A stretch of DNA of 64,000 bases from Mycobacterium sp. BK086 (GCA_004362315.1 SNWL01000010.1:186001-250000); one strand, 5' to 3'. Positions 36,323 through 44,923 are shown, counted from the first letter of the stretch. Numbers and translations are program-made. The notes: generated by a model from the sequence alone, not told the origin.

Positions 36323-36695
36323 TCAGTTGCAGCTCAGTGTGAATGAGGTCGCCCGCCGTGCCGATATCTCCCCCACCATGATGTGGCGAATTGAGCAGGG
36401 GCTTATCTCGAACACGCGCATCGACCGTCTGCTCGCAATCACGGACGCGCTCGACATCACCAGGACCGACCTGTTCACCACCATCGGTTGGCTGCCTGCT
36501 GGTGATCTCCCAACGGTCAGTACCTATCTTCGCGTCAAGTACCAGCACTTACCTGATGCCGTCATCCGACATATCGCCCGCCACGTCACCAAGATCCTGC
36601 ACGCGTACAACAACCGCACGGATACTGACGAAAGCTGTCCAGAGTGCACCAACCAGTCGCCTGACCATCTCGCCGACCACGGAGGGCAATCGTGA
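36270..36695 (+). CDS. Xre-family regulator of the integrative element
   Basis: A 141-residue protein with an Xre helix-turn-helix (MVKRNQLQLSVNEVARRADISPTMMWRIEQG, about 14-45). A Cys pair near the C-terminus (SCPECTNQ) may bind metal. It starts at GTG and its end overlaps the excisionase gene by 4 nt (GTGA). The position, ahead of xis and int, is that of an element repressor or activator. Confidence 0.8.
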   Translation: MTPEETAHLTNLIMVKRNQLQLSVNEVARRADISPTMMWRIEQGLISNTRIDRLLAITDALDITRTDLFTTIGWLPAGDLPTVSTYLRVKYQHLPDAVIRHIARHVTKILHAYNNRTDTDESCPECTNQSPDHLADHGGQS

Positions 36696-37021
36696 ATTCG
36701 GTTGCCCCGATGCGGGATGCGCAGGCGCGCGAGGTACTTCGCGCAATTGGCCATGCGGCTCTGGCGCTCGCCGACGGCCACACCATCGACGACGGCATCG
36801 CACAGCGGCTGCTCGCAAGTCAGACCGCCGGAACCGATGAGGCAACGCTGTTGACCGTGCCCGAAGCCTGCGCGCGTCTGCGTATCAGTCGCTGGAGCTT
36901 CTACGAGCTGATCCACCAAAATCGATTGCGCACCGTCACGATCGGCCGTCGCCGCTTTGTTTCGCAACCCGAGCTGAACGCCTTCATCGGCTCAGTGAGC
37001 GGCTACGGGAGCACAACATGA
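36692..37021 (+). CDS. Excisionase-like DNA-binding protein
   Basis: A 109-residue protein whose second half has a MerR/excisionase winged-helix: LLTVPEACARLRISRWSFYELIHQNRLRTVTIGRRRFVSQPELNAF in pattern. It lies between the Xre and integrase genes with 4-nt overlaps on both sides. Its role would be as directionality factor for integrase-mediated excision. Confidence 0.85.
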   Translation: MNSVAPMRDAQAREVLRAIGHAALALADGHTIDDGIAQRLLASQTAGTDEATLLTVPEACARLRISRWSFYELIHQNRLRTVTIGRRRFVSQPELNAFIGSVSGYGSTT

Positions 37022-38400
37022 CCAGCGGGCATGCCAACGGCGAGGGCACGCTCTACCGCCGCAAAGACGGGCGGTGGGAAGGCGCCGCCTACGTCCCGAC
37101 CGCCAGCGGCAAGCGGAAACGCATTCGCATCTATGGAAAAACCAAGGATGAAGCACGTGCCAAACTGACCGCTCGCCTGTCCGACGCTGACCGCAACATA
37201 CCGGTCAGTGACGTCGGATAGACGACCAGTCGGTACCTCGACTACTGGCTGAGTGAGGTCGCGCCGCTCACGCTGCGCCCGAAGACACTCGAGCTGTACG
37301 AGTCGATCGTTCGTATCCATCTCAAACCACGTCTCGGAACACGGCGGCTGACCGAACTGTCAGTGACGACGCTGCAGCATATGTTCAATGAGCAACTCGC
37401 CCAGGGTAACTCGGTTCGCCTCGTGCAACTGACCCGCACCGTCCTGAGTGCCGCACTCACCCGTGCCATGCGCGAGGAACTCGTCTTTCGCAATGTGGCC
37501 CGGCTCGTGACCTTGCCGACCTGGGAACGTAAGGATCTCACCCCGTGGACAGCCGAAGAAGCGCGCCATTTCCTTACGTCGGCATTTGCAGATCGACTCT
37601 ACGCGGCCTTCCTGCTCCTCATCGTGTATGGCATGCGCCGCGGCGAAGTGCTCGGCCTGCGGTGGTGCGACATCAATTGGGATACCAACCAACTCCACAT
37701 CACCCAGCAGCTGCAGCAGGTGGGCAATGCACTCCAGGTCGGCCCGGTCACGACCAACGCCGGCAAGCGTGACCTCCCGCTGCTTGCGCCCGTTCGGGCC
37801 GCGCTGAGCGAGCTCCAAGCGGCCAGCGAGGCGGAAGACGCATCATCAGATCTCGTCTTTCTCAGCACGGATCGCACTCCGATATGGCCGCGCAACTTCG
37901 TCAATCACTTCCACGACCTCCGCGAACGCGCCGGACTGCGACGCATCACCGTCCATTACCTGCGTCACACCGCGGCCACGTTGCTCAAGAACCTCGGCGT
38001 ACCACCACGCGACGTCCAGCTCATCCTGGGTCATGCCCAGATCACGACCACGCTTCAGCTGTACCAGCACGGCGATGTCGCCGCACAACAAACAGCGCTC
38101 GACCGTGTGGGTCGAGCGCTGCTCGTGACTGCTGATGACGGCACGCGTTGCCGTCAAATCCAGTCGTCAACAACTGAATTGGTGTTCGAAAATGCATCGA
38201 TTATCTCTGGAGGGCCAGGAGGGGCTCGAACCCTCGACACCCTGCTTAAGAGGCAGGTTTCGCTAGGGCAGCGAGACTCGCTCACCTCAGTGGTCAGACA
38301 GCTGCGAACACGCACAAACACGCACGTGCTCGGCTACGTTGCCGTCAAAAGTAGCCGTCAAAGCACCCGATCACGCGCTCATTCCCGGCATTGCGCATGA
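37018..38400 (+). pseudogene. Tyrosine integrase interrupted by an amber codon
   Basis: A phage/ICE-type tyrosine recombinase. The N-terminal arm-binding part (GEGTLYRRKDGRWEGAAYVP) ends at TAG 37219-37221. The same frame continues at once with TSRYLDYWLSEVAPLTLRPKT (SAM-like core-binding domain). The catalytic domain holds Arg in YGMRRGEVLGLRW, the His-x-x-Arg in HYLRHTAATLL, His in ILGHAQITTTLQ and Tyr in LYQHGD. One nonsense change, probably from TGG or CAG, therefore splits the gene. A downstream re-start at 37363 would lack much of the core-binding domain. The C-terminal codons run through a tRNA-Lys 3' half (38208-38257). Confidence 0.85.
38208..38257 (-). other. tRNA-Lys(CUU) 3'-half, probable integrase attachment site
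   Basis: The minus strand reads anticodon stem CCTGC, loop CTCTTAA (anticodon CTT), stem GCAGG, variable GTGTC, T-arm GAGGG-TTCGAGC-CCCTC, acceptor CTGGCCC, T, CCA. The 5' half of a tRNA is absent. This is the classic identity block of an attachment site at the 3' end of an integrase gene. Confidence 0.8.
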
Positions 38401-38438
38401 CCACATCTAACGGCCCGTTTCGAAGGTGGACTCCCCAT

Positions 38439-40481
38439 ATGCAGGTTGACACCCCTACCGCTGTTATTTATCTGCGTGTCAGTACCAAGGAGCAAGCGAC
38501 GCGCGGAAGCGACACCGAGGGGTTCTCGATACCCGCCCAACGTGATGCGTGCGAACGGAAGGCTCACGCACTAGCCGCCACTGTCACAAAGGAATTCGTC
38601 GACGCAGGCGAATCTGCGAAGTCGGCGGATCGGCATCAGCTCCAAAAGATGCTTGAATATCTCACCCAGCATCCGACGACCTACGTCATCGTGCACAAGA
38701 TCGACCGGTTAGCACGCAACCGCGCAGACGATGTTCAGATCAACCTTGCGATCCAAGCCGCGGGAAGCATTCTGGTCAGCGTGACCGAGAACATCGACGC
38801 CACTCCGAGCGGCATCCTTCTCCACGGCATCATGTCCAGCATTGCGGAGTTCTATAGTCGCAACCTGGCGCACGAGGTGAGCAAGGGCAGCCGACAGAAG
38901 GCGATGAACGGTGGAACGCCGACCATAGCGCCTATTGGATACCTGAACGTTCGCGAGACTGTGGACGGCAGCGAAGTACGGACTATTCGTGTCGACTCTG
39001 AACGCGCGCCACACATAGTTTGGGCGTTTCAGCAATATGCGACCGGTGAATGGAGTTTACCGAAACTTGCTGCGGCGTTGGAAGCGCGCGGCCTGACACA
39101 ACGTCCAACACCCAAACGACCCGCCCGCGCTCTACCAATGAACAAGCTGCACAAGGTCCTTCGAAACCGTTACTACATCGGGCAAGTCACTTGGGAGGGC
39201 ATCGAATACCCCGGCCGCCATGAACCGCTCGTCGATCCCGCGGTCTTCGACCAGGTACAACATGTGCTTGGGGCACACCGGCAATCGGGCGAACGGTCAT
39301 ACCGCAGGCGACACTATTTGGCCGGCTCGCTGTACTGCGCTCGGTGTGGTGCCAAATTGATCTATGCCATATCGACCGGAAAGCTCGGGACTCGCTACGC
39401 GTATTGGCTCTGCGGCGGGCGCCATAATCGCAAAAACGGCTGCGGCCGCAGCTACATCGCAGCCTCAAGGATTGAAGACGCAGTGATTGAACTGTGGCAC
39501 CGGACTCAGCTGCCACTCAACACAATCGAGCAGATACGCGCCGGTCTATCCGACGATCTGTTGACGTTCACGTCCCACGCTAACAATGAACTACGCAATC
39601 TGAGACAACGTATTCGCGATATCAAACGGGAGCGGCTGAAGTGGGCCGAGCTCGCGATGGACGGGACGGTGCCACGGGACATCGCGAGAGACAAACAGCA
39701 GGTACTCGCGTCGACCCTTGGGCAGCTCGAACACCAGCAAGGATCGCTCCAAGCAACCAGCGTCGATCAGAACGCGGCTTACGACGCTGTACTCGACATC
39801 CTTGGCAAGTGCGCGGAGGCGTACGAGCGCGTGCCCGACGCCCTCCGACGCGACTTCAACCAGGCGTGCTTCGAGCGGATTCTGGTGGACGAAACTGATG
39901 GTGAACCGCTCATCAACCGCGCTGATCGCACAGATGTGATCGAAATCCTGACGACGGCCACGGTCACCCCGAAAGGACATCCTGATGGTCAGGGTGTCCT
40001 GCCGATGACGACCCATTCGACCGTTAAGGGTTCGATGATCGTCTCTTTGGTGGAGCTAAGGGGAATCGAACCCGTGACTTTCTCGATGCGAACGAGACGG
40101 CCTTGGCTTTGGAGGCGTCGGCCGTGTTGGTCACGTCGTGAGTTAGCAGTTCGGCGGGTTGGCAACGTTCGATCCGCGCGCGGCAAGATCCCGTCTCGTC
40201 TGCGATCCGAGGTGTCCGGCTCGCGAACGCACCACCGTGGCAGGCAGTCGCTACTCCGGCGCCGACACAAACGGCACCCCCAGAATGTCCGGCTCAAACC
40301 CGGGAGACCCAGGAGCCAAATACTTTTCGAACAACGCCATCATCTGAGCGTGCACACTGGCCCGGGTCTGGCGCAGCACATCGGTGATGATGGCTTCCAG
40401 CTCGACGTTGGTGTAGTCGCTCAATGCGGTCGGGGCGATCTGCAACTCCAGCAGGGTGCCGTTGCTGTCGAAGCGCGCTGA
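38439..40481 (+). CDS. Large serine recombinase (integrase)
   Basis: The catalytic domain starts AVIYLRVSTKEQ (nucleophile Ser in RVST) with resolvase residues KIDRLARNRADD. The recombinase domain follows (GYLNVRETVDG...), then a zinc ribbon (LYCARCGAKL and later CGG...NGCGRSYI) and a coiled coil (NNELRNLRQRIRDIKRERL). The ATG at 38439 with AAGGTGG upstream is better than the first ATG at 38391. From about 40048 the frame reads VELRGIEPVTF, which is antisense to a tRNA-Ala 3' half, and then runs antisense into the espL-like gene. The native stop has therefore been lost or lies near 40100, and the last ~130 residues are probably not original. Confidence 0.88.
   Translation: MQVDTPTAVIYLRVSTKEQATRGSDTEGFSIPAQRDACERKAHALAATVTKEFVDAGESAKSADRHQLQKMLEYLTQHPTTYVIVHKIDRLARNRADDVQINLAIQAAGSILVSVTENIDATPSGILLHGIMSSIAEFYSRNLAHEVSKGSRQKAMNGGTPTIAPIGYLNVRETVDGSEVRTIRVDSERAPHIVWAFQQYATGEWSLPKLAAALEARGLTQRPTPKRPARALPMNKLHKVLRNRYYIGQVTWEGIEYPGRHEPLVDPAVFDQVQHVLGAHRQSGERSYRRRHYLAGSLYCARCGAKLIYAISTGKLGTRYAYWLCGGRHNRKNGCGRSYIAASRIEDAVIELWHRTQLPLNTIEQIRAGLSDDLLTFTSHANNELRNLRQRIRDIKRERLKWAELAMDGTVPRDIARDKQQVLASTLGQLEHQQGSLQATSVDQNAAYDAVLDILGKCAEAYERVPDALRRDFNQACFERILVDETDGEPLINRADRTDVIEILTTATVTPKGHPDGQGVLPMTTHSTVKGSMIVSLVELRGIEPVTFSMRTRRPWLWRRRPCWSRRELAVRRVGNVRSARGKIPSRLRSEVSGSRTHHRGRQSLLRRRHKRHPQNVRLKPGRPRSQILFEQRHHLSVHTGPGLAQHIGDDGFQLDVGVVAQCGRGDLQLQQGAVAVEAR
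40048..40097 (-). other. tRNA-Ala(CGC) 3'-half, probable attachment site
   Basis: The minus strand reads stem TCTCG, loop TTCGCAT (anticodon CGC), stem CGAGA, variable AAGTC, T-arm ACGGG-TTCGATT-CCCCT (one mismatch), acceptor TAGCTCC, A, CCA. The 5' half is missing. It lies at the end of the serine recombinase frame and marks the right edge of the accessory island. Confidence 0.75.
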
Positions 40482-40607
40482 CACCGCCTGGTGCACGGGC
40501 TCGGGGGCGATGCGGGCGGCGGCCTCGAGGAAGGCGGCGTTGCGGGCCCGCCAGTGGCCGATGGAGGCCACCACCTGGGCGACGTACTCGTCATCGGGCA
40601 GGGCCAT
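40251..40607 (-). CDS. EspL-like YbaB/EbfC-family protein
   Basis: A 118-residue protein with the YbaB fold pattern: a helix (VASIGHWRARNAAFLEAAARI), a three-strand sheet (VSARFDSNGTLLELQIA) and two C-terminal helices (NVELEAIITDVLRQTRASVHAQMMALFEKYL). It directly follows the EspB-like gene with a TGATG stop-start overlap. The espB-espL order is the same in the ESX-1 locus of M. tuberculosis. EspL is a cytosolic factor needed for stability and secretion of ESX-1 substrates, so an analogous chaperone-like role is likely. Confidence 0.78.
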   Translation of the reverse strand: MALPDDEYVAQVVASIGHWRARNAAFLEAAARIAPEPVHQAVSARFDSNGTLLELQIAPTALSDYTNVELEAIITDVLRQTRASVHAQMMALFEKYLAPGSPGFEPDILGVPFVSAPE

Positions 40608-42178
40608 CAGTCGTCACCCGCCTCCTGGGCGCGGCCGCGGCGGGCTTCGCGGCGCCCTTTGACCGGTTCGGCATTGGGTGGTGTTTCCACCCGCAGCCGC
40701 CGCGGACCATACAACCGCTGGTCATTCTCTCCAGAGCTGGAGCCGGCACCGCCGACCGGCATCATCGGCGGCAGCATTGCCGCACCAGCCGGCACGGGAG
40801 CCGGCGACGCGGGAGTGACGCCAGCGCTGAAGGTGGCCGGCGACGCCGTCGCCGGGGCGGCCGCGGCCGCCGGCGCGAGCCCGGCCGTCAAAGCGCCTGG
40901 AGCAGAGGCCGGTTCGGTATCACCGGGCTGCGGGCCGTCCCCGGCCGAGACCACCGCCTCACGGCCACCTCCATCGCCGGCATCGCCCCGTCTCGTCCCG
41001 GCGGCATCACCGCGCGGCGTGTCGTTGCCCAACAGCCCGCTTGCACCCTGGGCCAGTCCGCCGGCCAGTCCCGTGCCCACCTGCTGCAGTTGCTGCGCTG
41101 CCCCATTGAGCGCACCCACGAAGCCCCCGGCTGCACCCAGCACGCCGCCGAGTACCGCCGGGACTACTGATTGCATCATCTCCTCCACCGGCGCGGACAA
41201 TCCGCCGCCGCCCACCACCGGATCCGCCTCCGACCCAATGTCATTCGGCGGCACGCTGTCGGAGTCCTCAACCGAAGCCAGATCACCCTGCGGCACAGCA
41301 GATCCGGAAGTAGCACCACGCTCCCCCATGAGGTCCGTGTCAGCCTGGTAGCCCGCATAACCGGTCAGCCCGTCATGGTGACCGGCAGCGAGCTTGGCCT
41401 GCAGAACATGGATCGGGCTTGTGAGAGTGCCCAACGAGCCGGGGTGAGCATTAGCCGCGACCGCCGCCGCGATCCGCGCCTCGAGGTCGTCGAAAACCTG
41501 CGGCGCCGGGATCCGGTCGCGGGCGCGCGCGAAATCATCGGCGTGCGATTGCATCTCGTCCGCCAGCTCACGTGCAGCCCGTGCCTGCCCGGCATACCCC
41601 TCGGACAAGGCGAATAGATGACCGTCGGCCTTCTCGGCCGCCGCCGACGACCAGCTGTCCTGCGCCTGCGCACGGCCGGCACCCAGGTCCGCAGCGGCCT
41701 CTAGGCAGTGCGCGGCGTACCCCTCAAGAGCCTCTGCCGCCGCTGACATGCCGGCGGTCGAGCCGCCGTGGATCAGTTCGGCGGCCTGCTTGCCGGTCAT
41801 CGGCTGCACACCGCTCGTGCTCACCACCGCAACCGGGGGCACCACCCCCGGCGATGTCGCCGCCCCCGATTCGACAGTCGGGCCACCCAGGACGGCTCCC
41901 GACTGCCCCGCGGCAGCCGTGATGTCCTGCGCCACATACATGTCCGCATTCGTCGACAGTCGCCATCCGGCGGCGGCCGTCGCAGCGTCGAGGGCCGCGG
42001 TCGCCGCCAGCAGGGCGGCGGCGCGCGTGCCCAGCCGTTGAGCCGCGGCGTGCGAGGCGGCGTCGGCGGCGCACGGGGTGACGGTCAGCGCGGGAAGGGT
42101 CCCGGCGGCAGCGGCTGCGACATGAGCCGCCGCCGCGTGCACACCGTCGGGATCGACCCGCAGCCCGCCGCCACTCAT
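40607..42178 (-). CDS. EspB-like fused PE-PPE-type ESX substrate
   Basis: A 523-residue protein. The PE-like hairpin (1-90) contains VTPCAADAASHAAAQRL, close to the EspB segment ITPCELTAAKNAAQQL, and ends in the export motif YVAQD (Tyr81, Asp85). The PPE-like bundle (about 128-290) has the turn Trp in QDSWSS (Trp176). A Pro/Gly/Ala-rich C-terminus ends in a basic tail (GRREARRGRAQEAGDD) like the processed EspB tail. It overlaps the EspL-like gene and is preceded 7 nt away by an EspC-like gene. EspB forms ring oligomers on the cell surface; a similar plasmid-specific secreted function is inferred. Confidence 0.82.
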   Translation of the reverse strand: MSGGGLRVDPDGVHAAAAHVAAAAAGTLPALTVTPCAADAASHAAAQRLGTRAAALLAATAALDAATAAAGWRLSTNADMYVAQDITAAAGQSGAVLGGPTVESGAATSPGVVPPVAVVSTSGVQPMTGKQAAELIHGGSTAGMSAAAEALEGYAAHCLEAAADLGAGRAQAQDSWSSAAAEKADGHLFALSEGYAGQARAARELADEMQSHADDFARARDRIPAPQVFDDLEARIAAAVAANAHPGSLGTLTSPIHVLQAKLAAGHHDGLTGYAGYQADTDLMGERGATSGSAVPQGDLASVEDSDSVPPNDIGSEADPVVGGGGLSAPVEEMMQSVVPAVLGGVLGAAGGFVGALNGAAQQLQQVGTGLAGGLAQGASGLLGNDTPRGDAAGTRRGDAGDGGGREAVVSAGDGPQPGDTEPASAPGALTAGLAPAAAAAPATASPATFSAGVTPASPAPVPAGAAMLPPMMPVGGAGSSSGENDQRLYGPRRLRVETPPNAEPVKGRREARRGRAQEAGDD

Positions 42179-42185
42179 CGTGCCG

Positions 42186-42488
42186 CTAGCTGGTCAGCGC
42201 CTGAGCGCCGCCGGCGTCGGTGTCCCGGTAGGTCTGAAGGCTGGCCCGGATATGGGTCGCGACGTCGTCGGCGAAGGCACCCATCCGCTGGCCGCAGTCG
42301 CGGCGGGCGGCCAGTACCTCGGCGTAGGCCGCCCCCACGGAGGAGGAGCCGATCTTGCCGAAGGCCGCCCGGGCCGACTCGATGGTGTCGTCGTCGACGT
42401 GCATGCGCTGGCGGGCGTTGTGCGCTTCGTCCTGCCACCAGGCGGCGTGGTCTTCCCACGCGTCATAGTCCAGTGACAACCCGTCCAT
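42186..42488 (-). CDS. EspC-like ESX substrate
   Basis: A 100-residue all-helical protein with an aromatic-rich first helix (YDAWEDHAAWWQDEAHNARQ) and a C-terminal YxxxD export motif (Tyr87-RDT-Asp91). These are features of EspC/EspF (DUF2580) proteins, which are co-secreted with EspA/EspE-type partners. The neighbours are an EspB-like gene 7 nt downstream and an EspD/H-like gene upstream. Confidence 0.75.
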   Translation of the reverse strand: MDGLSLDYDAWEDHAAWWQDEAHNARQRMHVDDDTIESARAAFGKIGSSSVGAAYAEVLAARRDCGQRMGAFADDVATHIRASLQTYRDTDAGGAQALTS

Positions 42489-42568
42489 GGTGACCTCCGA
42501 TGTCAGGTGTTGGCTTGAGCGTAGAGGCCGCGCACCACGCTGTGCATCGGCTGAATCCGGTCGGTTTT

Positions 42569-42868
42569 CTAGAAGTTGAGGTGGCGTGCCCGGTAGGCGG
42601 CGACCTCGTCGGCGTCGGGGTAGATCGGGGTGGGCGCCATGTCGGCGCCGCGCTCGTTCATCTGTGCCCGCTCGTCGCAGCGGGCCCGCATTAGCGCCGC
42701 GGTGTAGAGCCGCACTAGCCGCTCCCCGAGCAGCTCAGCCGTCCAGTCCGCATTGACCTGCGGTTCGAGCTGCACCCGCAGGGCATAGCCGTGCCGGTCC
42801 AACTCCACCATGACCGCACCATCACGCGAGGCCTCCACGTAGGTGCGGTCCTCGATCTCGGCCGTCAT
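42569..42868 (-). CDS. EspD/EspH-like ESX-associated protein
   Basis: A 99-residue cytosolic protein. Its core AVMVELDRHGYALRVQLEPQ followed by the helix AELLGERLVRLYTAALMRAR resembles the strand-helix core of EspD/EspH-type proteins (VSVSTLMDGRI..VEL... then helix). EspD stabilises EspA/EspC before export. It lies between the EspA-position gene and the EspC-like gene, as in espACD. The similarity is weak but the gene context supports it. Confidence 0.55.
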   Translation of the reverse strand: MTAEIEDRTYVEASRDGAVMVELDRHGYALRVQLEPQVNADWTAELLGERLVRLYTAALMRARCDERAQMNERGADMAPTPIYPDADEVAAYRARHLNF

Positions 42869-42875
42869 GTCTGCC

Positions 42876-44297
42876 TTACTCCTTCGGCGTCGCCCCAGGC
42901 GGGGAGGCCGGGGCTGGCATGGCCGGCGCAGGAGTGGATGCCGCCGGCTTGCTCCAGCCTAGGAAATCATTGCTGGCCCCGAGTGCACCAATTGGCTGTA
43001 ATTGGCCATCCAGCCAGATTTTCCCGTGACCTATCACCAGGACCGGTGGCCGGGAGACGAATTGTGCGATGTCCCCGGGTTGCAGCTGGCTGGGATCGAC
43101 GGGATGCAGGACCGGTGAGCCCGGCGGTGCCAGCTCGATGCCGGCCGCGTGATATGCGTCGGTCACGGTGCTGCCCGACAAGACGGCGCGCAGGACCTGA
43201 GCGGACTGTGGGTCCGGAGCCTCGACGGTCGTTCCGTCCGGCAGGGCGACCGCGCGGAGCGGGTCACCGCCGGCCGCCGGGGCGCTCGCCGGTGCCGCCG
43301 CGGACGGGGCTGGCTGGGCATCGGGTGGCGGCGAGGCAGCCGCCGGCGGCTCGGTGCTTCGGGAAGCAGGCTCCGCGGCCGGCACGGCGTCTGCCGGGTG
43401 CGTCGGCGGCTGGTCGTGAAACGCGTTGACCGGTGCCTCGTGCGGTGCGTCCCGCTCCCCCGCGGACCCCGGGGACAGCCCGCCGAGCTGGCCGAGCGAC
43501 CCCAGCGCCGACCCCAACCCACCCACAGGGCCGGAGCCGAGGCCGTCGAGCCCGGCCAGCGCGCTGCCCAAACCACCCAACCCGGACAACGCCGCCAAGG
43601 GATCCATCCCCATCGACGACCCGATCCCACCCAGCCCCGCCAGCGGATCGACCACCGGCTGCTGGGGCGGTGACGACGAGCCGGAGTCCGTACCGCCCTC
43701 CCCGGCGGGGGCGGCCGCAGTGTCGTTCGTCGAGCCGGCCGGTGATGCGGCTGACGGACCCGATCCGTCCGGAGTGTTCGCGTGGTACTCCTCGCCAAGG
43801 TCGTGCAGCACCTGCGCCTGGATGCCCGCATCGACCTGGGCATCGCTAAGCACCTGCTGGATCTCGCCCATCTTCTGATCGACGAAACGCTGAAAGGCGG
43901 TCAGCGACGCGGGATCTGACGGTCCCGAACCCAGTTCGCGCTGTTTGGCTGAAATCTCTGCCAGGATCGCTGTCACCTTGTCCCGTGCCGCCTGGTTTGC
44001 GGCGAAGATCTGCTGGAGCTGGGCGGCCAGCTTGTCGTCGGTGCCTGCGGCGGCTGCAACACTGCCCCGGTAGGTGTCCCCGGCCGCCCCCGCCCCCTCC
44101 ACCAGTCCCCCGGAGCCCGGCGGTGCCGCCGGTGCCGGCGCGGCGGTCCCGACCAGCGGGTCGGGGTGTGCGGGTGGGGGCGGAGCGCTCGGATGCCGGC
44201 CGGCGAACAATGTTCCGGCGGCGGTGACCAGGTCCACCACGTTGCGCACGGCGTCCTCGACCACGTCCTCGATGTATCCCGGAACTCCGATGCTCAC
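42876..44297 (-). CDS. DUF4226-type ESX substrate with non-catalytic NlpC-like tail
   Basis: A 473-residue protein at the head of the second substrate block, in the position espA holds in espACD. The N-terminus (1-170) is a DUF4226-type helical region (QQIFAANQAARDKVTAILAEISAKQREL). The middle is Gly/Leu/Ser/Pro-rich (about 170-345). The C-terminus (about 365-445) retains the NlpC/P60 order AYHAAGIELAPPGSPV, QLQPGDIAQF and a final glycine-rich strand VIGHGKIWLDG. It lacks the catalytic Cys and the DCSG motif of the 5730-6758 protein, so it is a likely pseudo-enzyme binding or structural domain. Confidence 0.65.
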   Translation of the reverse strand: MSIGVPGYIEDVVEDAVRNVVDLVTAAGTLFAGRHPSAPPPPAHPDPLVGTAAPAPAAPPGSGGLVEGAGAAGDTYRGSVAAAAGTDDKLAAQLQQIFAANQAARDKVTAILAEISAKQRELGSGPSDPASLTAFQRFVDQKMGEIQQVLSDAQVDAGIQAQVLHDLGEEYHANTPDGSGPSAASPAGSTNDTAAAPAGEGGTDSGSSSPPQQPVVDPLAGLGGIGSSMGMDPLAALSGLGGLGSALAGLDGLGSGPVGGLGSALGSLGQLGGLSPGSAGERDAPHEAPVNAFHDQPPTHPADAVPAAEPASRSTEPPAAASPPPDAQPAPSAAAPASAPAAGGDPLRAVALPDGTTVEAPDPQSAQVLRAVLSGSTVTDAYHAAGIELAPPGSPVLHPVDPSQLQPGDIAQFVSRPPVLVIGHGKIWLDGQLQPIGALGASNDFLGWSKPAASTPAPAMPAPASPPGATPKE

Positions 44298-44590
44298 CAG
44301 CCGTCCTCCGCCACGTTGATTCCGGGCACCGGGCCCGGCGTGGTCACCATAGGCAGACGCAACGGCGTTGAACTACGGCCGTCGACGGCCACCTCACCAC
44401 GAGAATCTCCCGGGTTTCGGTGCGGCACAGGCAGCGTGGCGGTCCCTAGAGTGAGGATCATGGCGAGGATGTCTCCTGGCGCCAGGCCAGGTCGGCGAGC
44501 AGAGGCTGACACTGCCGTGACAGATGTGAACAGTGTTGCGGCGTGTCACGCACCGATCCCGGGCGCATCTGAGGCATCCTCGACCATGAG
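44298..44590. other. Divergent region before the origin
   Basis: About 290 nt between the DUF4226 gene and the iterons. It should contain the promoter of the minus-strand substrate operon. No gene seen. Confidence 0.35.
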
Positions 44591-44735
44591 GTGACGGATA
44601 TCCGTCACGACCGGCAGGACGGATACCCGTCAGCCTGACTAAGGCAGGCGGACCCTTCTGCCCGGACGGATATCCGTCACCTCACCCACAGATGGCGGAT
44701 ATCCGTCATCTCCAACCGGACGGATGTCCGTCCGC
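44591..44735. other. Iteron array, probable replication origin
   Basis: Five copies of the 14-nt palindrome GACGGATATCCGTC lie at 44593, 44618 (GACGGATACCCGTC), 44665, 44694 (GGCGGATATCCGTC) and 44719 (GACGGATGTCCGTC). The spacings are 25, 47, 29 and 25 nt. The array ends about 190 nt upstream of the rep gene at 44924. Repeated binding sites directly before a Rep gene are the hallmark of iteron-controlled plasmid origins. A GC-rich hairpin near 44834-44857 between array and gene may affect rep expression. Confidence 0.8.
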
Positions 44736-44923
44736 GTGAGACGAAAGGGGTTCGGCCACAACGCTTCCGGGCTGGTTGCCGCCAGTCGCGGCACAACTGC
44801 ATAGGTCAAGCGAAAGCCCCTCCAACGCGAAACCCCCGGCCATGACGGCCGAGGGTCGTCGATTCGGGTTGCCGCCCAAATCGGTGTGCTTTCGCGTTCT
44901 CCCCACTTCCAAAGGGAATCGTC

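Noticed and set aside
38208..40097. Complete tRNA genes
   Set aside because: Only the 3' halves from the anticodon stem to CCA are present; no D-arm or 5' acceptor strand precedes them.
40098..40481. C-terminal ~130 residues of the serine recombinase frame as a real domain
   Set aside because: They are encoded antisense to a tRNA-like block and then to the espL-like gene; this is readthrough past a junction.
44591..44735. CRISPR array
   Set aside because: Repeats are 14-nt palindromes with irregular spacing before a rep gene, and no cas genes are present; they fit iterons.
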